NCBI RefSeq assembly: GCF_900162615.1
Contig: NZ_FUFN01000009.1
Coordinates: forward strand, 793,609-857,608
Direction: 5' to 3'
Source of the DNA: Virgibacillus proomii
GTDB taxonomy: Bacteria > Bacillota > Bacilli > Bacillales > Amphibacillaceae
Length of the DNA stretch: 64,000 nucleotides
Shown here: piece by piece, positions 27,408 to 35,400 of the stretch
Numbering within the stretch: position 1 is the stretch's first letter
How the letters are laid out: every line of letters begins with the position of its first letter
The notes under the pieces: generated by a model
The model's database searches: none
What the model was told of the DNA's origin: nothing
What the model saw: only the letters and a program-made list of their open reading frames with translations
Program-made: the position numbers and the translations under genes

Positions 27408-27947
27408 ATGAATACAGTAGTCTTTCACGGTTCCACCAGAAAGAATGGAAATACGGAATACTTAGCACACCAAGCAGTGCCTAAGGAATCAGCAACACAT
27501 ATTTATTTAAGAGATTATCATATTCAGCCGATTGTAGATGAACGACATTCTGAAAAAGGGTTTCCCAACATAGAGGATGATCATAATCACCTCATTGAAC
27601 AGTTGCTAAATCATGACATCATCGTCTTTGCCACCCCAATCTACTGGTATGGAATGTCGGGGCCGATGAAACGCTTCATTGATCGCTGGTCGCAAACATT
27701 AAGGGATCCAAAATATCCTAGTTTTCGTCAAGCACTAAAAGGAAAACAAGTATATCTTGTACTTGTAGGAGGAGACAACCCACATATAAAAGGCCTCCCA
27801 CTTGTCCAACAATTCCGTTATATATGCCAGTTTTTTAATATGGAACTAATTGATTATGTGATTGGGCAAGCTCGAAAACCAGGTGATATTATCGCCAATG
27901 AAAAAGCAATTCGATCTGCCAAGTATCTCATTAGCGACAATTCGTAA
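27408..27947 (+). CDS. NAD(P)H-dependent FMN reductase / flavodoxin-like oxidoreductase
   Basis: A 179-residue flavodoxin-fold enzyme. The FMN phosphate-binding loop is VFHGSTRKNGNTEYLA at the N-terminus, and the isoalloxazine-binding segment is FATPIYWYGMSGPMKRFIDR, the hallmark of the NADPH-dependent FMN reductase/iron-sulfur flavoprotein group. It transfers electrons from NAD(P)H to quinones, azo compounds or nitro compounds; the true substrate is unknown. A strong AAAGGAGG lies before the ATG. It stands alone, with a terminator at 28043. Confidence 0.85.
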   Translation: MNTVVFHGSTRKNGNTEYLAHQAVPKESATHIYLRDYHIQPIVDERHSEKGFPNIEDDHNHLIEQLLNHDIIVFATPIYWYGMSGPMKRFIDRWSQTLRDPKYPSFRQALKGKQVYLVLVGGDNPHIKGLPLVQQFRYICQFFNMELIDYVIGQARKPGDIIANEKAIRSAKYLISDNS

Positions 27948-28042
27948 ATAATCTTCTAGTTGATCTATTATCTTACTCTTCTTAATTTCCCTGTTTCTTT
28001 AAAGCTATATTTTTATTTATTCTTCTATAATCTATATGATAC

Positions 28043-28075
28043 GGAGAGATGTCTATTTTTTTGACATCTCCTTTC
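28043..28075 (+). terminator. Terminator after the FMN reductase gene
   Basis: GAGATGTC (28046-28053) pairs with GACATCTC (28063-28070), with outer GGA/TCC partly paired, followed by CTTTCT. Confidence 0.6.
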
Positions 28076-28649
28076 TATATCTTCTAAATGTTGTCTCCTG
28101 CATCTAAAATCTCTGCTGAATGATGTTTTTTTATAAAAATGCCTTCTGTTTTTTAAAATACTGTTAGTAGTAATTTATTCTCCTATTCCCCCATAACCAG
28201 TTTACCAATAGAGGAAATCAAGAAATAAGAATCCTTACTATAAATTTGTAGTAGCTTTATAGAATTTTTACATGCTTAAAGAGAATTCTTTGTATTTAGC
28301 TGTTCAAACATAGCCTTTCTGAGTAGTTATACTAACAATGTATGCATAAACATAATTTACCGGCCGCTATTTAACATTATAAAAATTATTATAGTTCTCT
28401 TAAAATATGTATCTATTATACCGATACTATAAAAGTACTAAATAATATTTTTAGTTGGGTTTAAAAACCTATTATAGGAGTAGGTAATACCTACAGCTTG
28501 TATATATAAAAATGAGAAAAGACCTATCAAATTCAAGGTTACTCCGTTTGCTCGAAATTAACTGTAACAAAAATATCCAGGAAAAACGTAGGTATAAAGC
28601 ACAACTAAAACAACTTACTAAATTAAACGTTAAGGAGGATTTGCTTATT
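28076..28649. other. Upstream region of the first amidase gene
   Basis: Mostly AT-rich sequence with no recognised repeat module. An upstream frame extension of the amidase from 28512 is probably not translated, because a strong AAGGAGG site lies at 28632. Confidence 0.45.
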
Positions 28650-29555
28650 TTGAAAAAAATCTATCTTATCATCACAAGCTTAATCATTATGTTGACCTCC
28701 CTTTTTCTCATTCCTAAACAAAGCCATGCTGCCGAAGGTGAAGTATATCAAGTTGGACAAGCTATTCTAAATGTAAGAAATGAGCCCTCTATCCATGCTG
28801 AAATTATTGGAAAACTTCATACAGGTGACCAATTGGTAGAATTTCAGGAAAAATATGGATGGGTTCAAACCTATTATGGGGGAAAGGAAGCTTGGGTAGC
28901 TAAACAACATTTAATTCCTCTTCAACAAGATAAACAAACAAATATAAAACCAACAGCTCACAAGCCAGTGACTGCACCACAGAAAAAACGTGAAGTGTCA
29001 ACAAGAGGAAATGCTTCACTTAAAGGATATAATATTATGTTAGACCCAGGCCACGGAGGCCATGATCCTGGATCTATTGGGATTGGTGGATTGCAAGAGA
29101 AAGCTATAACACTTGCAACAACCAGACAGATAGCTGAACAACTACGTAATGCTGGAGCAAGTGTTTTATTAACTAGATCAGGTGATGAATATGTTTCTTT
29201 ACGTGATAGAGTAGAAATTAGTCGAGCTTATTACACGCATGCTTTCATTAGTATACATTATAATGCTTTTTTTAACTCTGGTGCACATGGTCTAAACACA
29301 TTTTATTATTCCTCAGCAGATCAAAAGCTGGCAGCTAAAGTTCATGCTAGCCTGGCTTCATCCATTTACCTGCAAGACAGAGGAATGAAGCAAGGAAATT
29401 ATTACGTACTGCGAAATAATTATGCGCCCTCTATATTATTAGAGCTTGGGTTTATTACGAATTACTCTGATTTAGCAAATATCCAAACGAACCAGTTTCA
29501 AATACAAGTAGCAGAAGCAGTTACAAATGGTTTACGAAATTATTTTTCACATTAA
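28650..29555 (+). CDS. Secreted SH3b-domain N-acetylmuramoyl-L-alanine amidase (copy 1)
   Basis: Cuts the amide bond between N-acetylmuramic acid and the stem peptide of peptidoglycan. The 301-residue precursor has a signal peptide ending at SHAAEG. A bacterial SH3 domain follows (LNVRNEPSIHAEIIGKL to YYGGKEAWVAKQHL), then a Lys/Thr-rich linker and an Amidase_3 domain. Zinc ligands are His in MLDPGHGGHDPGS, Glu in LQEKAITLA and His in AFISIHYNAF. The catalytic Glu is in ILLELGFITN. A TTG start behind AAGGAGG is chosen because the next gene has the same layout. It is one of two tandem paralogues. Confidence 0.88.
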   Translation: MKKIYLIITSLIIMLTSLFLIPKQSHAAEGEVYQVGQAILNVRNEPSIHAEIIGKLHTGDQLVEFQEKYGWVQTYYGGKEAWVAKQHLIPLQQDKQTNIKPTAHKPVTAPQKKREVSTRGNASLKGYNIMLDPGHGGHDPGSIGIGGLQEKAITLATTRQIAEQLRNAGASVLLTRSGDEYVSLRDRVEISRAYYTHAFISIHYNAFFNSGAHGLNTFYYSSADQKLAAKVHASLASSIYLQDRGMKQGNYYVLRNNYAPSILLELGFITNYSDLANIQTNQFQIQVAEAVTNGLRNYFSH

Positions 29556-29734
29556 TTAACATAAACTTATAATCTTCCAGTTAACCTGAACCTGTTCTCT
29601 CAAATGTATGTGGAACACTTAAAAACATGTAGAGATGCAATTTTTAATAGAAAACTAGCCGTTTATGTCATTGAGTAACCAGACGATTTAACAAAGAACA
29701 AAAGATAAACGGTCACAAATCAGAGCTCTAACGA

Positions 29735-29972
29735 GATAAAGTGAAATTTCGTTATAAGGAGCGCTTTTTTCCTTAAAACAATAGACAATAACTAAGTTCA
29801 CAACATACTTGAAAAAGAAATATACTCTTTATGTATGCGATGTGTCGCTGACGAAGCTTCTCTTGTCCTGTCAATCAATGAATCGAGATTTTAGATGCCT
29901 TTATCTCCTGCTTAAACTTCTTCTATTCTCGTTCAATTTTGAAGTCGGAATTTTACATACCTTCGATAGCAT
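29735..29972 (+). repeat. Copy of repeat module B
   Basis: GATAAAGTGAAATTTCG, stem TTATAAGGAG/TCCTTAA, then CTTGAAAAAGAAATATACTC, then TTCTCTTGTCCTGTCAATC, ending near 29972. It lies between the two amidase genes. Confidence 0.65.
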
Positions 29973-30022
29973 ATTAAAAAACATGGGGACAAAAGAAGCC
30001 AATGTTACTTATTAAAGGAGAA

Positions 30023-30057
30023 AACAACTGCAAAACTTGCGGTTGTTATTTTTTTTG
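30023..30057 (+). terminator. Rho-independent terminator between the two amidase genes
   Basis: AACAACTGCAA (30023-30033) pairs with TTGCGGTTGTT (30037-30047), followed by ATTTTTTTT. The stem has one mismatch. It separates the two paralogues transcriptionally. Confidence 0.8.
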
Positions 30058-30244
30058 CAATTTCCCCTGGCCTATTAATCTGTTAACCTTTTAGTACTTT
30101 TGCATGATTTTTTCACGTTATTTGTTTAAATCATAGATTTATTGGAGAAAATTTCTATTAACGAGCTTTCATTTAATGCTTTTAACAATACACAATATTT
30201 TCTAGTTTTTTTCTCTATACGATTGTCTCCTGCATATAAAAAGG

Positions 30245-30330
30245 TTTTTAAGCACTTAAGCTGGACGAAGCTACGTTCAAGAAGACATCAACTTTGTAGC
30301 GACAGATAATAGACAACAAAATGCATGTAA
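30245..30330 (+). repeat. Partial copy of repeat module D
   Basis: CACTTAAGCTGGACGAAGCTAC then TTCAAGAAGACATC matches the start of module D. The hairpin part is lost. It lies just upstream of the second amidase. Confidence 0.5.
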
Positions 30331-30369
30331 AACAGTTAAGTTATCAATAAAAAGGAGGAGTTTATTATT

Positions 30370-31290
30370 TTGAAAAAACTCTATATTTCGTTAACTTGTT
30401 GTGCAATTATTCTAGCAATCTTGTTACTTTTTCCAAATCAAACATATGCTGCAAGCGGTGATATCTATGATGTTGGACAAACCAACTTAAATGTAAGAAG
30501 TGAACCATCCATCAATGCAGAAATTATTGGAAAACTGCAAGTTGGTGAACAGGTAGTAGAATTTCAGGAAAAACATGGCTGGGTTCAAACATATTATGGA
30601 GGGAAAGAAGCTTGGGTTGCTAAGCAATATTTATTAAAAAGCAAACAAATGAACCATCTTCAACCCAAAACACGAAAAAAGTCAACCACTGCAATTACCA
30701 AATCAGAGCAACCACAAGTGGCTAATTCGCATACCACAGAGAGTTCAGCTCTAAACGGTTACAATATTATGCTGGATCCTGGTCACGGTGGAAATGATCC
30801 TGGATCGATCGGAGTAGATGGTATGGAAGAAAAAATTTTAACATTAGCTACGACACACGAGATAGCTAAGCAGCTAGAATCAATTGGCGCCAATGTATTC
30901 TTAACTAGATCGAAGGACGAATATGTGTCGTTAGAAGATCGAGTAGCTATTAGTAAAGCTTATTTGACGCATGTGTTTATTAGTGTGCATTATAATGCAT
31001 TTGCAGATGCTTCCGCACAAGGATTGAACACATTTTATTATTCTAATGTTGACAAAGAACTTGCTAAACATGTTCATCGTAATTTAACGTCAAAAGTTAA
31101 CTTACAAGACCGTGGGGTAGTACAAAAAAACTTTTATGTTTTACGGAATAATACTGCACCTGCTATCTTATTAGAACTCGGATTTATCACCAACCCTGAT
31201 GATATAAGAATTATTCAAACGAATCAATTCAAACGGGAAGTAGCAGAAGGAATTACCAATGGTTTACAACATTATTTTCAATCACATTAA
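30370..31290 (+). CDS. Secreted SH3b-domain N-acetylmuramoyl-L-alanine amidase (copy 2)
   Basis: A 306-residue paralogue of the preceding amidase with the same order: signal peptide ending near TYAASG, SH3b domain (LNVRSEPSINAEIIGKL to WVAKQYLL), a Ser/Thr/Lys linker that differs from copy 1, and an Amidase_3 domain. The domain carries MLDPGHGGNDPGS, MEEKILTLA, VFISVHYNAF and ILLELGFITN, so all catalytic residues are kept. It again uses TTG behind AAGGAGG. The copies differ mainly in the linker and scattered codons, so the duplication is not recent. Confidence 0.88.
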   Translation: MKKLYISLTCCAIILAILLLFPNQTYAASGDIYDVGQTNLNVRSEPSINAEIIGKLQVGEQVVEFQEKHGWVQTYYGGKEAWVAKQYLLKSKQMNHLQPKTRKKSTTAITKSEQPQVANSHTTESSALNGYNIMLDPGHGGNDPGSIGVDGMEEKILTLATTHEIAKQLESIGANVFLTRSKDEYVSLEDRVAISKAYLTHVFISVHYNAFADASAQGLNTFYYSNVDKELAKHVHRNLTSKVNLQDRGVVQKNFYVLRNNTAPAILLELGFITNPDDIRIIQTNQFKREVAEGITNGLQHYFQSH

Positions 31291-31359
31291 CTTGTAATCA
31301 TCTAGAATAAAAGCTAGAAGTACTCGCTTAGCAATGGGAAAACTAGTGAACTTCTAATG

Positions 31360-31770
31360 AAATAAAGCGAATGAAACCTTATTCAAGTTGTTATTTTTCC
31401 TTAAAACAGTAGATCAAAGGCTACGTTTCGCAGGCGTCTTTGAAAAACCACGGATGTATAGCTGTCGTAACTTCTCTCGTCCTTGAAAAAGAAAACCACT
31501 TTTTCTGCGTGCGAAGTATTGCTGTCGTAGCAACACTGTCCTGTCGCCCCAAACGAATTACGCATTAGGTACCCACTTCATACTGAACTTATCGCATACA
31601 CATTACGTTAATGCGCACCTTTCCTACGAGATAAAGAAAACTAGGTACAAGGAACCGATGTTGGCTTATCGTAGGATGAATCAAAGTTTGCTATAGCTTG
31701 AGTGCTTAAACTAGACGATGAAGCTACTTTTCAAAAAAGTTATCCTCCATATAAAACGGATAAATCTAAG
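31360..31770 (+). repeat. Mosaic of modules B, C fragment and D
   Basis: B runs from ATAAAGCGAATGAAACC (31361) to CCTACGAGATAAAGAAAAC (about 31640). A C fragment with CGATGTTGGCTTATCGTAGG follows. D comes next (31690-31770), with stem TTATCC (31740-31745) and GGATAA (31758-31763). The order B-C-D is the same as at 33465-33830. Confidence 0.7.
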
Positions 31771-31780
31771 ACAATTAAAT

Positions 31781-31840
31781 AAGCTATCCTTTTTTTATAG
31801 GCCAGCTTGTTTTAAAGCTAAAGAGGATAGCTTTTGTATA
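31781..31840 (+). terminator. Long hairpin terminator after the second amidase
   Basis: AAGCTATCCT (31781-31790) pairs with AGGATAGCTT (31824-31833), followed by TTG; a T-run also lies within the loop. It is about 490 bases after the stop codon, so the assignment is tentative. Confidence 0.5.
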
Positions 31841-32100
31841 CATAATTAATGGCATTCTATACTTTATCAAAAGAAATAACTCGTTGTCTTAGCTCCTGAA
31901 CTTACATTTTGATACTTTCCTACATATTCCAAATAATTATGAAGGATGAATTTGCTTTCGTAACAAGCAAAAACGTTTATCTGTTTCAAACGTAATAATA
32001 TTTATTTCTCCGTCATCTTGATTTACGCTGGAAAAAATCGTTCTGTAAGTTAAGGAAAAAATGGTATACTGAAAAAAACTAAGATAAGCGAGGGTATTAT

Positions 32101-33376
32101 ATGCATGAAAGAATCCAACAAATTATAGACAATACAGCAAATTGGCTTGGACTAGATGCGTATTATTTGAAACGACATAGCTTTTCTAAGGAACAAAATA
32201 TCGAGGGAAGAATATGCTACGTGGTAACAATGGAATGGTTTCCTAATGGAAAAGCAGAAACCGATGACGGGTTAAATCCCCCAGGAACAGCAGTTGTCGA
32301 TGTTGAGGTAGAAAGTGAGCAAATTAAAAGCATCCTTTTTGTTGGGGATATTTCCTATGCTAAGAGAGAAGAGTTAAGCAATCTTTATCAAGACAGTGAG
32401 AAGACAATTGAATGGTTGGAGGTATTGACCGGATTAGAGCTTGGCAAACAATTTCAGCTTGTTCATGAAACTGCTGATACGATGCGTTTTCGTGCAGCAA
32501 TTGATAATATCCCGATTTATCCAGAAGGAACCATCGAGGTTTCCTTTAATCAAGATGGACAATTAACAACGTTTTATATAGACGGAGTTTTTCCGAAACA
32601 GGAAGAGGTTGAATGGGAACCTTTTTCACTAACTCCTGCCAGTTATAAACCAATAGCGAAGCAGCAATGCAGGCTATTAGAAATTCCGATGGAGGATTTA
32701 CAAACATGGAAGACGGTATTTGGGATAGCAACCGTTTTTATAATGAATAGGAATCAGCAGGTCCTAGCCTACGAAACCGTAGAGGATTATTATCCTCGTA
32801 CTACTCTCCATAAGCTCCTAACTTGGAAGGGAGAAGGAGAACAATCTATTTCTCTTACACCGATTGATATAACTATGGAGATTACCGAGACGGAAGCTTT
32901 AACAGCTGAAGCTATTAGTGAGTTAGAGCCGATTTCTGAATCAATTGTGTCTAAAGCGAGCCAAGAGATTAAGTTACTTTTGCAGCAGGAATTACCTGAT
33001 GAAAGTGGTAAATGGAAAATAACATCGATAAAACGCGAGCCATACTTCCTATTTGCAACATTACATTTGGTTGATTCATCTAATCGTATTATCCAGCCTC
33101 GATTAAAAGTTATCTTAGATGCCGATACAATTAAAGTAGTACTTAATTACATTGATAATCGCTTTTTACTTACGATTTTTGAAGATTTCTCTGCTGCAGA
33201 GCCACCAATTTATTTCACGAGATATAGCTTTTGAAAAGCTCTCCAACCAGATAGAGGTCACTCCTGTTTACATTTATCATCAAGAATCGAAACGATATGT
33301 ACTTAGCGGTAAGGTAGAATGTCAATACGGAGTAGATGCAGTATCTGAGAAGGTGATCGATTTGGATGAGTATTGA
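32101..33376 (+). pseudogene. YcdB/YcdC-domain protein with a late frameshift
   Basis: The first frame (32101-33234) encodes 377 residues without a signal peptide. It includes PEGTIEVSFNQDGQLTTFYIDG and a second half with repeated alpha/beta units, consistent with YcdB/YcdC repeated domains of unknown function. Near 33205-33225 the meaningful sequence changes frame. The +1 frame continues SRDIAFEKLSNQIEVTPVYI and KRYVLSGKVECQYGVDAV to a stop at 33376, and the first frame ends at once in junk. One extra base in the CCACCAATTTATTTC stretch explains it. The loss affects about 50 residues, so partial function or a sequencing error is possible. Confidence 0.6.
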
Positions 33377-33464
33377 GATTTAAGCGTTTTGGCATCACTT
33401 AACAATATTCAAACACAACACCTCTTGCCATATTTTCCTTCCATATTTAACAGCAAAATGTAAA

Positions 33465-33830
33465 ATGAAGCTTCATTCAGCAGGGCTTTGCCCTCATCCC
33501 TACAGATAAGAAGTCCTCCTTCTTGTCCTGTTGATTAACATCCTTGAAAAATTGCGATGTACGCTGTTGTAGCTTTGAACTTATCGCATATACATTACGT
33601 TAGATGTGAAAGTTTTACCGCACCATACAGGTAAAGAAAACATGCCTCTAAACAGAGGGATGCCGACGCCTGAGTGGTAAGCCCCTGTTTAGAGGCATTC
33701 CTTTAGATTCGAGCGATGTTTACTTATCGCAGGAATAAGTTCAAAGTTTGCTTATACACTTAAGCTAGACAAAAATGCTTTTCAAAAAAAAAGTTATCCA
33801 CCATGTACAAACGGATATAGTTTTAAACAA
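33465..33830 (+). repeat. Complete B-C-D repeat mosaic
   Basis: B (33465-33640) begins AAAATGAAGCTTCATTCAGC and ends ACAGGTAAAG. C (33641-33745) has a 14-bp perfect hairpin ATGCCTCTAAACAG (33642-33655) with CTGTTTAGAGGCAT (33685-33698), then TTTAGATTCGAGC. D (33755-33830) has TTAAGCTAGAC, GTTATCCACCATG and ACGGATATAG. It fills nearly the whole 33377-33836 gap. Confidence 0.75.
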
Positions 33831-33836
33831 TTAAAA

Positions 33837-33889
33837 AAGCAGGCATTTATGAGAACTAGTTATGTTCCTTATAAACTGCCTGCTTCTTC
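33837..33889 (-). terminator. Terminator of the nrd operon
   Basis: On the reverse strand AAGCAGGCAGTTTAT pairs with ATAAATGCCTGCTT, followed by TTTTAATTG. It lies 40 bases after the nrdF stop. Confidence 0.8.
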
Positions 33890-33929
33890 TCGATTACCAT
33901 TCACTAATTGAATGGTACAATATCGAAAC

Positions 33930-34973
33930 TTATAGATCGTCAAAACCGTTCAAATCACTTGTTTTTGTATATTGACGTGATTTCTGTTCAAAGAAGTCCG
34001 TTTTCGTTCCGTCAAAATTATCAACATAAGCACGAATCCATTTCATCGGGTTGTCCGTATAATCTGGATAAACATCATGTAATCCCATCATGCGCAACAT
34101 CTTATTAGCGCGGTACTTAACATATCCTGCCATTTCATCCAAATCAATACCTTCCACATTTCCGAGAACATAATTGGACCATTCGATTTCTAATTCCACG
34201 GATTCTTTAAAATGATCATAAACCCATTGGATAAATGTTTCATTATTATATTCCGGGTTTTCTGCTAATGTAGCCCGGAACAGCTCGGAAATAAACCGGC
34301 CATGTTCTAACTCATCACGATTAATATAGCTAATCATTGTTGAGGTTCCGACCATTTTATTATGACGAGCTAAATTATAGAAAAACGCAAAACCAGAATA
34401 GAAAAACATTCCTTCCAGTAGGGCTGTGTATACTAGTGTTTTCAAAATATTTTCAATTGTCGGTTCTTCGACAAATGTATTATATTGCTTGGTTAAATTT
34501 TTATTACGCTTCAATAGAACAGGATCCGTTCTTCCTAACTGGAATGATTTATTCTGTTCATCCAAGGATACGACAGAGGACAGTACGTAAGAATAACTTT
34601 CATTATGCACTGCCTCTTGCTGAGCAATAACCGCCATAATAGATTGAACAGAAGGATCTGTTGCGTATAATGAAATTAATAATGCTGTCCTTGTTTGTGG
34701 CGCATCCAATGTCGATAATAAGCCAATTATCTTCAAATACGCATCTTGTTCTTCTTCTGTAAGTGTTGGAAACTGCTTAATATCACTTTGCATATTGACT
34801 TCGTCTGCTTGCCAATAATTTCCTATCAGCCGTTTATACATTTTATACCAATGTGGATAAGCAATATCATTCCAATTCAATATTCCGCTTGATTTACCAC
34901 CGAATACTCCTGTTGACTTATTAGGATTTAACGGTTCCAGTGTCTTCGCTTTTTCCAGCAATACTTTTGCCAT
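33930..34973 (-). CDS. nrdF: Class Ib ribonucleotide reductase, beta subunit
   Basis: Houses the dimanganese (or diiron)-tyrosyl radical that starts deoxyribonucleotide synthesis by NrdE. The 347-residue protein shows the metal-ligand motifs IAQQEAVHNESYSYV (ExxH) and NRDELEHGRFISELF (ExxH), with the helix TLDAPQTRTALLISLY in between. The N-terminus is longer than in many NrdF proteins (KTLEPLNPNKSTGVFGGKSS). Its start lies within the end of nrdI (53-base overlap in another frame), and nrdI overlaps nrdE, so the three are tightly coupled. A terminator follows. Confidence 0.95.
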   Translation of the reverse strand: MAKVLLEKAKTLEPLNPNKSTGVFGGKSSGILNWNDIAYPHWYKMYKRLIGNYWQADEVNMQSDIKQFPTLTEEEQDAYLKIIGLLSTLDAPQTRTALLISLYATDPSVQSIMAVIAQQEAVHNESYSYVLSSVVSLDEQNKSFQLGRTDPVLLKRNKNLTKQYNTFVEEPTIENILKTLVYTALLEGMFFYSGFAFFYNLARHNKMVGTSTMISYINRDELEHGRFISELFRATLAENPEYNNETFIQWVYDHFKESVELEIEWSNYVLGNVEGIDLDEMAGYVKYRANKMLRMMGLHDVYPDYTDNPMKWIRAYVDNFDGTKTDFFEQKSRQYTKTSDLNGFDDL

Positions 34974-35400
34974 GATATAATACTCCTTCCACCCATTCTT
35001 TCACTTTCTGTTCCTGTTTTCCTCTTGGTGACTGTTCAACCTTTAATCCAGGCCATGGACTTTCGTAAAATTTAACCAGCTTATCGACAGCTTTACAGAA
35101 TAGATCATCTCCACCAAATTGTGTATCTCCAGTACCAAATACAGCGACATTGTTTGGCTTATAACCTACTTCAAGAATAAAATCTTTTACTTCTTCAGGA
35201 GTACTTCCCCGATCCCAGGTGAAAGTGCCAATGAAGATAACGTCATAACTAGAAGGATTGACTGGCGGATCAATCCCAATTCGGTGAACCGCCGTGTCTA
35301 TCCCTTTTGCTTGCAATTCATTAGCGATCAGTCTCGCAACTTCCTGTGTATTACCGCTATAGGTTAAATAAGCAATGAGTGCCTTCAACTTTGACACCAT
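34921..35400 (-). CDS. nrdI: NrdI flavodoxin-like activator of NrdF
   Basis: A small flavodoxin that supplies the oxidant for assembling the manganese-tyrosyl cofactor of NrdF. The FMN loop is AYLTYSGNTQEVARLIA; GTFTWDRGSTPEEVKDFI and FGTGDTQFGGDDLFCKAVD follow. ATG 35400 has GGAAG with a 7-base spacer; ATG 35406 is too close to it. The protein is 159 residues because the C-terminus extends over the start of nrdF (VLYHGKSIAGKSEDTG), about 30 residues more than usual. It overlaps the nrdE stop by 16 bases. Confidence 0.92.
   Translation of the reverse strand: MVSKLKALIAYLTYSGNTQEVARLIANELQAKGIDTAVHRIGIDPPVNPSSYDVIFIGTFTWDRGSTPEEVKDFILEVGYKPNNVAVFGTGDTQFGGDDLFCKAVDKLVKFYESPWPGLKVEQSPRGKQEQKVKEWVEGVLYHGKSIAGKSEDTGTVKS

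Noticed and set aside
29809..30015. 68-residue forward open frame between the amidase genes
   Set aside because: Falls within a module B copy and shares its words with other non-coding copies.
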